From Cryptomeria japonica (Eukaryota > Streptophyta > Pinopsida > Cupressales > Cupressaceae): a stretch of 64,000 bases of DNA. The stretch spans positions 19,284,260-19,348,259 of the forward strand of contig NC_081409.1 in assembly GCF_030272615.1 (NCBI RefSeq). The letters run 5' to 3'. The notes below the pieces were generated by a model. It did not search any database. It was not told the DNA's origin and saw only the letters and a program-made list of their open reading frames with translations. The first letter of the stretch is position 1. Each line of letters starts with the position of its first letter. Shown piece by piece: positions 55,489-64,000 of the stretch. Position numbers and translations under genes: made by a program.

Positions 55489-56421
55489 CTGATTCACGCA
55501 GAAATTGTAATCTCTTCAATTTTTGAAATAATTGTAACAAACTTTCCTCGAGAAGTCCGAAGCTTTGTGCATCCATATTGTTATAAATGGATACTAGGAC
55601 TAGAGAGAAAGGGATCACAAAAATTTTGTAAGAAAACGCTGCAGAAATATTATCTGAGCTTTTCCAAAGTTTAATGGAGAATCAGACTTTTGTAAAATCT
55701 TTTCAAATGAATATCAATATATAGGCCATCAGTTTTGAGTGAAGCTCTGTGTCGTCTTCAAACTTGTCCTTAAGTTTATTTACTATTTTCATTCTGAATA
55801 ATCTAGGATTTTCTGTTTGATTGAAATTGTAAGGCAATCTCAGTATGGGTGTTTTTAGCTTTTCTCTTTAGGAGGGAAATTAAATATGCATGATCATTCT
55901 TACCAGTAAATACTTTGGGAGAAACTTTGAATTTTGAGGACCATAGTTTAGTTTGAAGTGATTGAATTCTTGTTGGTGTTAGGTATTTGCAAGGATTAAT
56001 GGAAACCAAGTTGATGGGAAGTATAGAGATATTTTGTTTCAGGAGTTTTATTTGAGTTTGAGTGACTCTGTAGCCTTGGATAAAGCACTGGTACTAATCG
56101 AAGCTGTTTATTGCATGCTTTGTTGATCAAATATGCTGAAGTGGAGTATTGTTTCATTCTTTGTTTTCAGTTGTTTTCAAGGTGGATAAACCCACTGGTT
56201 TTCTGGGCTGGTTTGCTATGGGTTTGTTGCTTAAGAGTGTGAAGTTAATTCACAAAGGGTATACCCACCTGGGCTCAAAGAAAAGCCCGAAGTGTAGAAG
56301 GTCTAACCAAACCTTGTCATATGTTGTCTCTAGAATCCCTTTATCCTTGATGTCTTCTCGGCACCCATTTTAGATTGTATTGTTAAGGGCATTGAAGGGG
56401 AATCAGATTTTGAGAACAACA
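55489..56421 (+). other. 3' non-coding part of the 6.27-kb unit
   Basis: AT-rich, no gene seen. It shows no resemblance to 50155-50460, so the unit has no LTR pair that I can detect. A pyrimidine tract ending TTTTCAG is present near 56168. Confidence 0.5.
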
Positions 56422-56426
56422 CAACC

Positions 56427-57131
56427 AATCAAGGAGGAACCCAAACATAGAAGAGCATTGTTTAGGGTAAGGTGCAAGATTCTTGGCAAAGTGTGCAAGG
56501 TGATAGTTGATACTGGCTCAACTGACAACATCATCTCTGAAGAGGCAGTTAGGAAGTTAAAACTCACAAGAATACCCCACACCAATCCTTACAAGGTAAC
56601 TTGTTAAACAAAGGACAGAGTGTGTTAGTCAATGAGTAGACTTGGGTAGAGTTTTCTATTGGAGGGTTTAGAGAAAAAATCCTTTGTGATGTGCTACCTA
56701 TGGATGCATGTCATCTACTGTTAGGAAGACCCTAGCAGTTTGACAGGAAGGTAGTCTATGATGGAGAGGAGAACTCCATGTCCTTTAAGAAGGACATCAA
56801 GACTTACAAAAATCAGTCTTTAACCGAGGATGAAGAGGGCACTTCAAAAACACCTAGTGTTTTGGTAGCTACTGGTAAAGAGTTCATTAACCTTCTACAT
56901 GAGGAGGATATGGTCAAGTGTGCTATCTTTGTGAAGCCAAAGAAGGAAGAAGATAAGCTACAGACCGAAGTACCCAAGGAGGTGCAACACTTGTTGCATG
57001 AGTATAAGGACATTGTAAGTGATGGAGCACCTGCCACACTCCCACCTAGAAGGACAATCAACCATCAAATAGACTTTGTCCTGAGTGCATCCTTACCAAA
57101 CAAGGCAGCCTATAAGCTCACCCCTGATTAG
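56427..57131 (+). pseudogene. Retropepsin and RT leader of the chromovirus
   Basis: Aspartic protease with the active-site motif VDTGSTDNIIS (about 56504-56540), then after a frameshift near 56600 the flap and core region (CHLLLGRP, followed by a stop at the expected Trp). The frame 56778-57131 (FVKPKKEEDKLQTEVPKEVQ; HEYKDIVSDGAP) leads into RT and ends at TAG (57129-57131), where Gln is likely. Confidence 0.8.
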
Positions 57132-58358
57132 AATAAGGAGGTAGCAAGGCAAGTGCAAGAGCTGCTAGAACAAGGACTGATTAAGAAAAGCATCAGCCCA
57201 TGTGCAGTCTCGGTGGTGTTGGCTTCCAAAAAAGGAGGTAAGTGGAGACTTTGCACTGACTCAAGAGAAATCAATAGGATAACCATTAGATATAGGTTTC
57301 CTATTCCTAAAATAGAGGATTTAATGGATTGTTTAGGAGGGGCTATGTATTTTACCAAGCTAGACCTTAAAAGTGGTTATCACCAGATAAGAATCAAGGA
57401 GGGTGATGAGTGGAAAACCGCTTTCAAAACCACAGATGGATTGTATGAGTGGCTTGTGATGCCATTTGGGCTTACTAATGCTCCAAGCACCTTTATGAGA
57501 TTGATGAATGAACTGTTAAAAGACTTCACAAGCAGATTTGTGGTAGTGTATCTAGATGATATACTCATCTATAGCAGCACTAAGGAAGAGCATCTTGAGC
57601 ATTTGAGATCAGTTCTAGAGAGGTTGAATGAGGAGAAGCTATCTATCAACCTAGAGAAGTGTGAATTCTTGAAGCAAGAGCTAGTATACCTAGGATTTGT
57701 GGTCTCCAAAGGAACCTTGAAGATGGATCCAAGCAAAGTGGAGGCAATCATGAATTGGCCTACACCTAAAATAGGAACTGAGGTAAGAAGTTTTCATGGA
57801 TTAGCACAGTTTTATAGGAAATTTATGAGAAATTTCAATGGTATATGTGCACCAGTCCTTGACACCATTAAGGGAGGTCCTAAAACTAAGTTTATATGGA
57901 CTGAGCAAGCAAACAAAGCATTCCAATTGTTGAAACAGGAAATAGCCACAAAGCCCATCCTTGTCCTACCTTCATTTGATAAGTTATTCACCTTGGAGTG
58001 TGATGCAAGTGGTATTGCTGTAGGTGGTGTAATCAGCCAAGAGGGAAGACCTGTAGCATTTTTCAGTGAGAAACTGAATGAAGCAAAGAAGAGGTATTCA
58101 ACTTATGACTTAGACTTGTATGCATTAGTGCAGTCTCTTAATAAATTGAGACATTACCTACTTCCAAAAGAGTTTGTAGTATTCACAGACAATCAGGCAT
58201 TGAGTTACATAAATACTCAAGAAAAGCTAAGCAATAGGCATCTAAAATGGATGGAATATCTCCAATCCTTCACCTTCACTATTAAGCATAAGAAAGGGCA
58301 ACTTAATAGGGTGGCAGATGCATTGAGCAGAAAATTGTTAACAGTCCAAGAATTATAG
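57132..58358 (+). CDS. Reverse transcriptase-RNase H of the chromovirus
   Basis: Continues after the TAG without a new ATG. RT motifs are complete: [48 protein letters not shown] and the catalytic YLDD ([11 protein letters not shown]). The connection is at about 57700-57850. RNase H follows (LECDASGIAVGGVISQEG; FTDNQALSYI); the usual catalytic Glu in the YD-x-E motif is Asp here (YDLDLYALV). It ends at TAG (58356-58358) after VADALSRKLLTVQEL; the frame goes on into integrase. Confidence 0.9.
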   Translation, partial: NKEVARQVQELLEQGLIKKSISPCAVSVVLASKKGGKWRLCTDSREINRITIRYRFPIPKIEDLMDCLGGAMYFTKLDLKSGYHQIRIKEGDEWKTAFKTTDGLYEWLVMPFGLTNAPSTFMRLMNELLKDFTSRFVVVYLDDILIYSSTKEEHLEHLRSVLERLNEEKLSINLEKCEFLKQELVYLGFVVSKGTLKMDPSKVEAIMNWPTPKIGTEVRSFHGLAQFYRKFMRNFNGICAPVLDTIKGGPKTKFIWTEQANKAFQLLKQEIATKPILVLPSFDKLFTLECDASGIAVGGVISQEGRPVAFFSEKLNEAKKRYSTYDLDLYALVQSLNKLRHYLLPKEFVVFTDNQALSYINTQEKLSNRHLKWMEYLQSFTFTIKHKKGQLNRVADALSRKLLTVQEL

Positions 58359-59261
58359 CTGCAGAGCATTGGCATAGAAGGTTTCAAAGATCTCTATGAG
58401 GGAGATGAAGACTTTGCAACAGCCTATAAGATTTGCAGTGAATTTGAGAACCATTTCCATGGTGAGTATGCAGATTACACTCTCCAAAATGGTCTTTTAT
58501 TCAAGGGTAATCAGTTGTGTGTACCTAGAGGATCAATGAGGGAGAACCTCATCCAAGAGAAGCATAATGGTAGTATGAGTGGACATTTTGGGGTTAATAA
58601 GACCCTAGACTTAGTGCAGAGGTTCTACTATTGGCCAAAGTTGCCAAGAGATGTGAAAAGATATGTAGAACAATGTGGTGTATGCCAAAGAGCCAAAGGT
58701 GGATCAAGCAATGTTGGTTTGTATCAGCCATTACTAGTTCCCAACAGACCTTGGGAATGCATAAGCATGGACTTCGTGGTTGGACTTCCTAAGAACAAAA
58801 CAGGTATGGACAACATCTATGTGGTAGTAGATAGATTTTCCAAAATGAGTCATTTTATTCCATGTAAGACTACACATGATGCAAGCTATGTTGCTCATCT
58901 CTTCTTCAAAGAGATTGTTAGGATTCATGGACTCCCTTTAAGCATTGTTTCAGACAAGGACAACAAATTCATGGGTCATTTTTGGAAGACACTATGGAGG
59001 AGACTAGGAACCAACCTATCATTTAGCTCAGCCTACCATCCACAAATAGATGGGCAGACTGAAGTCATCAATAGAGTGCTAGGTAACTTGTTGAGGTGTT
59101 TGACCAAAGAGTATGGCCAAACATGGGATTTGATCATTTCTCAAGCAGAGTATGCATATAATGATAGTGTTAATAGAACCACTGGTAAAAGCCCTTTTGA
59201 GGTTGTCTATGGTAGACATCCAAGAGGAGTGTGTGAGTTGAGAGACCTTGGTAGTTTGTAA
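58359..59261 (+). CDS. Integrase core of the chromovirus
   Basis: Zinc-binding H-H-C-C (EKHNGSMSGHFGVNK ... CGVCQRAKG, about 58560-58700). The catalytic D, D, E are all visible: SMDFVVGLP, IVSDKDNKFMGHFW, and YHPQIDGQTEVINR. GKSPFEVVYGRHPRG lies near the end. It ends TAA at 59259-59261 and is followed in the same frame by the C-terminal domain. The best-preserved enzyme domain of the window. Confidence 0.9.
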   Translation: MQSIGIEGFKDLYEGDEDFATAYKICSEFENHFHGEYADYTLQNGLLFKGNQLCVPRGSMRENLIQEKHNGSMSGHFGVNKTLDLVQRFYYWPKLPRDVKRYVEQCGVCQRAKGGSSNVGLYQPLLVPNRPWECISMDFVVGLPKNKTGMDNIYVVVDRFSKMSHFIPCKTTHDASYVAHLFFKEIVRIHGLPLSIVSDKDNKFMGHFWKTLWRRLGTNLSFSSAYHPQIDGQTEVINRVLGNLLRCLTKEYGQTWDLIISQAEYAYNDSVNRTTGKSPFEVVYGRHPRGVCELRDLGSL

Positions 59262-59830
59262 ATGCAGAGTGGACAGGCAGAAGACTTCACTCAAACCATC
59301 AAGGAAGTTCAGGAGCAGGTTAAGAAGGCCATCCTTGAATCCACCCTCAAACTGAAAGCCAAAGTGGATGAGAAAAGAAGGGAAGTTCAGTTTAGAGTGG
59401 GTGATTATGTAATGGTTCACTTGAGCAAAGCTAGGATGGAAGGAGGAAAGCCTACCAAACTGCAGATGCGAAGAGTGGGACCTTGCAGAATCCTATCACA
59501 GTATGGTAAGAATGCCTATAGAGTTGACTTGCCAGCAGAGTTGGCCATTTCACCAGTCTGTAATGTAGCAGACCTGACCTTGTATAAGGGTGAAATAGCA
59601 GAACAGACTGAGAACCAAGCTAAGGTATTGCAGGATATTGATGTTAATGTTTTACCACAGGTACAAAAGCCTAAAGCAGAGTAGATTTTAGAATCAAGAG
59701 TCAAGAAATCTAGTAGACACTAGGTATATATGGAACATCTAGTGAAATGGGCAGATCAACCAATATCTAAAGCAACATGGGTGGAAGTGAGCAGATTCAA
59801 GGCACTGGGAATAGACCCAACTCTCTTATC
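59262..59830 (+). pseudogene. Integrase C-terminus and chromodomain
   Basis: 59262-59684 has the gypsy integrase C-terminal pattern (VGDYVMVHLSKARM; RRVGPCRILSQYGKNAYRVDL; VADLTLYKG). After TAG (59682-59684) the frame continues ILESRVKKSSRH, a second TAG, then VYMEHLVKWADQPISKATWV, a chromodomain with its YLVKW-like and W residues. Both TAGs fall where Gln or Arg would be expected. Confidence 0.8.
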
Positions 59831-59852
59831 ACCTTCTTCTTCTTAAATGCTG

Positions 59853-59867
59853 TGCAGAGGTGGAGCA
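59853..59867 (+). other. Polypurine tract of the chromovirus
   Basis: TGCAGAGGTGGAGCA immediately before the 3' LTR start TGGTGCAGG. Confidence 0.6.
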
Positions 59868-61432
59868 TGGTGCAGGAGCACCCTTCCAGTCCCCTTCTCT
59901 TTCTTGTTTTTACTAGCACAGTTCTTTTTAGAAGCTTTTATGCATGTAATAATGAGCCATGTGCTCATAGGTCCTAGGTAGAGTCCTAGAAGGGTAATTT
60001 GTCAAGTTTATGTTTTCTGTTATGTTTTCTGTCAAAATGTAAGGTATGTGTGTACTGGAGGAGTTTAGGAGTGTTTGATCACCAGGTGGTGTTCTTAGGT
60101 TGGCCCAATGGGGTCTAGAAGTCTTAGATAGCAACATGTCAAAGTTGCTCAAAGCTGCTCACAATGGCATGACAACTTTTAAAAGTTGTCAAGCAATTTT
60201 TGTTGCCAAAAAGGTAAGTTCTTTAGGTTAGCGGTGGAAAAACCCTAGTTTGTGCATGTAGACCAAGGAAAGGTACTATAAGTACTCTAAAACCCTAAAA
60301 TCTAGAGGTTGGAAGGACATATATTGTACGACTCTAATAGAAAAACAGACTGTGAATATAGAATGTAATTACCAGTCAGTTTGACAGGAAGAAATAAGCA
60401 AGTGTACAGATTGATAAAGATCCAAACCTATGTGTTATGTTTGACATGGTGTAAATAGTTTCATTTTCAAGCATTAGTTTAGATTTTTAATTACAGACTG
60501 TGTGTGTTTTTGTAAACAGTTGTAAAACTGTGTTCTTCCTGCCCCGTTTTGGACAGGAATTGTGAAATGAGGTCTTGACTCCATTTCCCATTGTGGAACC
60601 CTAATGAAACCATGGGAAATGGGTGTGGAGACCTTGTACAGTAGACACAAACAAGCAGGGTCTAGCAAGATGCAGGTTAACAAAATAGCAGTGCATTCCT
60701 AGGCGAGACTAGTAGAACCCGGTTAGGAATGGACATTGTAGCAGAGGTCTTGGAGAGCAGGTTGTGTAGTTGAGTGAACATCCTTTGGAGGGAGAGCAGA
60801 GGAGTGTTGGAGGTAGCATTGGGGTGAAGGAGAGGCTTCATCCAATCCATTTAAGGTAGCAGACACTCAACAAAACCTCACTGTGACCAGACAGTCCAGA
60901 AAACCCTCATTAAACCCTCAAGAACCCCAAGAACTGCCCTAAGTTTTGTATGGCCATTTGCAGGCCCAGACCCTAGGTAATCTTTGAGGCATTTCCAATA
61001 GAAAAGAAGACAAATCTTGGAGTGTGGATTGTGAATGCACCATGTGGGAGAGAGAACCCTTGTGGCAGACTATTTTGAGAGCAAAACACCAAAACAGTGA
61101 AATCAGTAGAGAGCAGAAAGACAACAACTTCTTGATTGCACTTGAAGGGTTGAAACAAAGTTAAAGACTCAACACCAATTTGCTTGGACCTTGGAAAGCA
61201 TGAAACTAGCCTTAAACCTTTACTAGCCATAGTAGGGGAATGTTGTCTCATGAGCAGGTGAGACTGTAGCAGCAGCAAGGCAACTCATTGGTGAGTGGAT
61301 TGGGCATGGTCAGGGGGTTTCCCGAGCAGAGGAAGCCCTAGAGACCCTAGGGTGTGAGAAGAACACCTGAAGATCCCAGGAGAGGATCTAGGAGCATAGA
61401 CCAAGCTGGTCTATCCCAACACCATCTCATCA
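59868..61432 (+). repeat. 3' LTR of the chromovirus (1565 bp)
   Basis: Same ends as the 5' LTR. The 13-base extra length is mainly a duplicated TATGTTTTCTGT-like word near 60007-60030. About 4% divergence from the 5' LTR by eye. Confidence 0.93.
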
Positions 61433-61437
61433 GAGTA

Positions 61438-61975
61438 CCAACCGATTTACAATCCTCCATGCCAAATGTTTTCAACACCTCTTTAACATACTTACTTTGA
61501 CAGATAAATATTACACCATCCAATTGCTGGACTTGCAACTCAATGAAAAATTTAATTTCACCAATAAGAGACATCTCAAATTCTTTCTTCATCTCCTCAG
61601 CAAAATCCATGCATAAATCATCATTACAACCAAATATTATGTCATCCACAAATACTTCAACTATTAATACTTTATCTCCATCAGTCCTTAGATATATGTT
61701 ACTATCCTCACTGGTACACTGGAATCCTATCTTGATCAGGAGTGCATGCAATCTTTCAAACCACATTCTCGGTGCTTGCTTCAATTCATACAGTGCCTTA
61801 TCTTTATCCATAGACAAAACAAATCCATTTGGTTGTTCTATGTACACTTCTTCCTCAAGGATGCCATTAAGAAAAGCTGATTTAACATCCATTTGATAGA
61901 CTTTAAATCCTTTAAATGCAATATAAGCAAGTAATATTCTTACTATTGGCATTTTCATGAAGATTGCATTGATGA
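61438..61975 (-). pseudogene. Copia reverse transcriptase, N-terminal part
   Basis: MKMPIVRILLAYIAFKGFKV, VKSAFLNGILEEEVYIEQP, KALYELKQAPRMWFERLH and the catalytic VEVFVDDIIFG are clear copia RT motifs. The frame is cut at 61437 by the chromovirus insertion (TSD GAGTA) and resumes at 45538. Upstream, the region between integrase and RT is missing or replaced by an LTR fragment. Confidence 0.88.
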
Positions 61976-61979
61976 ACTA

Positions 61980-62700
61980 TTGTGTTGTCATTGATGTCAA
62001 TTATAACTGGTAGTGATGCAGTAATGCAACCGGTAGTTGAGCTAGTGAAGGAAGGTATTACTATTGAAGCAGTGAGATCAACCGGTAACCCTACCTACTG
62101 ATATGTCGAACCCTAACCGATGGAGCTTGGTGAATCGGTTGTGTTGATCTATGATCAAATGATGATCGGAGATGATTATGCCACGTATACATGATGCACA
62201 CGATGAGTTTCAAAGTGGTTTTGGCATGTAGAGATAACTATTTTATCTTGGGAATGAGTGAGTTCATTGCATGAAGTGGAAACTGCGTGATGAGTTACAG
62301 GATCCAATGTGAGGTGATCCAGGAGTAGTCAAGTTTATCGTGTACAATGTGCAGATGATTGCTATGTAATCTAGCAGTCATGTTTGAACTGATTTATTTG
62401 TAATCTATATGAGATCTTAGGTTTTGTGATGTGTTACCAACCTATTGTTTTTCTTATAAGGTCGGTGAGTTGTTTTGTTGTGGTGTTGGCAATTTTGGTT
62501 AAGTGTCAGTGTGATTGATTGCCGAACCAGAAGGAGTATCTACAGAATGTTTGAAGGCAGATAGGAGCATGAAAATGATCTGATGAAGCAAAGTAGTTCT
62601 ATTACCATATCAGCAAAACCCAATTGTTCTCTATCAATTATAATAGTTAAATCCCTTAACTAGGTAAGCTTTAACAGGCTTGGTGTTTTCTAAATCCTCT
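61980..62700 (+). mobile_element. LTR fragment inserted between copia RT and integrase
   Basis: Begins TGTTGTCATTGATGTCAA, a typical plant copia LTR start, and includes AAATCCCTTAACTAGGT and CTAACTAGGTGATCC, words also found (reverse strand) in the copia LTR at 43.3-43.5 kb. No clear 3' terminus or TSD, so it is probably truncated; part of the host copia gene is missing here. Confidence 0.5.
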
Positions 62701-62702
62701 AA

Positions 62703-63590
62703 CTAGGTGATCCATAATTCATATGGTGTTTTGTTGTTACCTTTTTTGACAAGTACCCGGTTCAAAGTATAAACAACAATGCTAACTGCTTCTCTCCAAA
62801 ACATCTTCGATACTTCACCCTGAACCATCATGGTTCTAGCAGCTTCAATAACTATTCTATTCATTCTCTTTGCTATCCCATTCTGTTGTGGAGTTCTAGG
62901 AGCTGGCATATGTCTCTTAATTCCATGTTCATCACAGAACTTCACAAACTCATTAGAAGTAAATTCAGCTCCCTGGTTAGATCTCAAACATTTTAGATTC
63001 TTCCCGATATCTTTCCCAACTAAAGTTTTAAATGCTTTAAGTTTACTAAATGCCTCAGACTTTTCTCTCATAAAAGTTACCCACATCATCTTGGAAAAAT
63101 CATTAGTAAGATCATAAAATACTTATCACCAAAATATCTCTTAGTCCTCATAGGACCACAAAGATCAGTATGAACCAAATCAAGAATATTCTCTGAAGAG
63201 AAAGACTTACTCTTAAAAGATACAGTGGTCATATTACCCATCTGACATTCCTTCCATAACACATTGTCCGGTTTCACAAGATAGGGAAAACCTCTCACAA
63301 TACTTGACTTACTAACTTTAATCAAATTATCAAAATTCACATGACAAAATCTCTTGTGCCACCAACTATATTCAATCTTTGCCACCAAACAATCATTTAC
63401 ATTAGTATTAAGATGAAATAGATTACCTCTAGTCTACTTTCCAGTAGCAATCAATTATCCATTGTTGCCAAGAATCCTACACACTTCACTTTTGAATTCA
63501 AGCAGAGATCCCTTATAATTAAGCTATCCAACACTCAAGAGGTTATGTTTTAGTCCATCAACCCAAAAGACATCATCTACATTACTCTTC
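62703..63590 (-). pseudogene. Copia GAG-pre-integrase and integrase
   Basis: Right to left: VDGLKHNLLSVG (63565-63530), the zinc-binding part YSWWHKRFCHVNFDNLIK ... WKECQMGN (63388-63240; the first Cys of the expected C-x2-C pair is Trp-Lys here), ILDLVHTDLCGPM, then after a frame overlap the core GKNLKCLRSNQGAEFTSNEF and TPQQNGIAKRMNR (63089-62703). Stops at about 63530 (TAG), 63452 (TAA) and 63434 (TAG). Confidence 0.8.
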
Positions 63591-63591
63591 C

Positions 63592-64000
63592 TATAGTCAC
63601 GTAAATCCATCCATTTTAATTAAATGAATATTTGCTATTTATTTGATTAAAAACCCACTCGCCATCAGTTAATTAAATTAACATTTAATTAATTATTCTT
63701 CAAACATTCTCCTATTAATTAAATAAATTATTTAATTTATTTTAATTAATTCATTAAACCAAATTCATAATCAATTAAATGAATACATCTTATCTATTCA
63801 ATTTAATCCCCTTTCCTCTTTTAAATAAATTAAATAAAACATTTATTTAAATCATTAAATCCCCCCCACTTGCATTCTCTTAAAAATGCAACTTGCACCT
63901 ATTTGTTGAAATAAATGAATTTTATTTTAATAAAAATCCTATGTTCTCTCACCCACCAAACCCACTTGCAATCCTAATCCCCTTCTAGATTCTTCTAAAC
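63592..64000 (+). mobile_element. LTR of family S, copy 3, cut by the window end
   Basis: Starts TATAGTCACGTAAATCC, where the other copies have TGTAGTCAC, and then follows copy 1 (38040 onward) for the rest of the window, including the TTAATTAAATAAATTATTTA stretch and CCCCCCACTTGCATT. It is inserted in the copia gag-pol region. Whether it is solo cannot be told here. Confidence 0.75.

Larger units (their letters stand above)
50155..56421 (+). mobile_element. 6.27-kb TG...CA unit carrying a long non-gag-pol gene
   Basis: Starts TGTTATCACTG and ends GAGAACAACA. TSD CAACC (50150-50154 and 56422-56426). Taking it out restores the chromovirus frame between gag and protease, so the bounds are firm. 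No RT, integrase, PBS or LTR pair is seen inside. It holds a GC-rich repeat region (50.45-51.3 kb), a TATA box, and a broken ORF series from 51845 to 55488. It behaves like an integrase-inserted unit: a giant solo LTR with a gene, or a non-autonomous gene-carrying retroelement. Confidence 0.75.
45544..61432 (+). mobile_element. Chromodomain Ty3/gypsy retrotransposon, 15.9 kb with two nested insertions
   Basis: Flanked by GAGTA (45539-45543 and 61433-61437). LTRs 45544-47095 and 59868-61432, PBS 47099-47110. Gag, protease, RT, RNase H, integrase and chromodomain are in order, with a PPT at 59853-59867. A solo LTR (47156-48960) and a 6.27-kb unit (50155-56421) are nested; without them it is ~7.8 kb. 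By eye the LTRs differ at about 65 of 1550 sites, mostly C/T or A/G. A handful of stops, mainly TAG, and at least two frameshifts make it non-autonomous now. Confidence 0.92.
42938..63591 (-). mobile_element. Ty1/copia retrotransposon, interrupted; 5' end outside the window
   Basis: On the minus strand: a GAG-pre-integrase and integrase region (63590-62703), RT (61975-61438 continuing at 45538), RNase H (to 44854), a polypurine tract and the 3' LTR (44471-42938). This is the copia order, integrase before RT. A 15.9-kb chromovirus is inserted in the RT-RNase H part, an LTR fragment lies at 61980-62700, and family S interrupts it at 63592. The 5' LTR is not in view. Several TAG/TAA stops. Confidence 0.85.

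Noticed and set aside
50155-56421. LTR pair at the ends of the 6.27-kb unit
   Set aside because: The first ~300 and last ~400 bases were compared by eye and show no similarity; only the TG...CA ends and TSD remain.
50155-56421. DNA transposon (CACTA, hAT, Mutator) explanation
   Set aside because: TSD is 5 bp, there are no long terminal inverted repeats and no transposase; TG...CA ends fit LTR-type integration better.
1-64000. tRNA, rRNA or other structural RNA genes
   Set aside because: None seen; only primer-binding sites complementary to tRNA ends were found.

Overview
This is plant nuclear DNA from a large, repeat-rich genome. One recognisable host gene, a growth-regulating factor (GRF) transcription factor gene on the minus strand (coding exons between 503 and 3750), sits at the left edge. 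The remaining ~58 kb is almost entirely retrotransposon sequence inserted into itself. The very long LTR units, the nesting and the AT-rich background suggest a gymnosperm, but nothing in the window fixes the species.

Left block (5.5-22.6 kb, minus strand). An old Ty3/gypsy element of the Tat kind is cut into pieces. Its extra archaeal-like RNase H, reverse transcriptase and RNase H lie at 22.6-20.0 kb, the RNase H-integrase linker at 9.05-8.83 kb, and the integrase at 7.13-5.9 kb. The gaps are filled by insertions with target-site duplications (TSDs). One is a chromodomain Ty3/gypsy element (9054-20024, TSD GTTTT), whose left LTR is itself split by a 4.68-kb TG...CA unit (9088-13765, TSD AAAGA). 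The other is a solo LTR (7139-8833, TSD AGTAG) holding a second solo LTR (7216-8011).

Middle block (22.6-40 kb). A Tat-type Ty3/gypsy element runs on the minus strand: primer-binding site 37341-37350, gag-protease 35.1-30.6 kb (protease split by a solo LTR, 31186-32809, TSD ATAAC), RT-RNase H 29.1-27.7 kb, integrase 27.7-26.6 kb. An antisense plant-mobile-domain ORF follows its pol region (23010-24800, plus strand). Its non-coding parts carry three arrays of the palindromic octamer TCGTACGA, spaced mostly 21-22 or 31-32 bp apart.

Right block (40-64 kb). A 2.87-kb TG...CA unit (40020-42887, TSD TGATC) precedes a minus-strand Ty1/copia element that starts with its 3' LTR at 42938 and runs to the window end. 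The copia RT is split by a 15.9-kb plus-strand chromovirus (45544-61432, TSD GAGTA, two ~1.55-kb LTRs). That chromovirus contains a solo LTR (47156-48960, TSD CTGGT) and a 6.27-kb TG...CA unit (50155-56421, TSD CAACC). The 6.27-kb unit has no gag-pol. It has a promoter-like region with three GC-rich hairpin repeats, a TATA box and a ~1,200-codon gene of unrecognised family, broken by one frameshift and one TAG. This is the strongest candidate here for something undescribed.

Across the elements, premature stops are mostly TAG where CAG is expected. This fits decay by deamination of methylated cytosine in CHG context. All boundaries, counts and alignments were read by eye.
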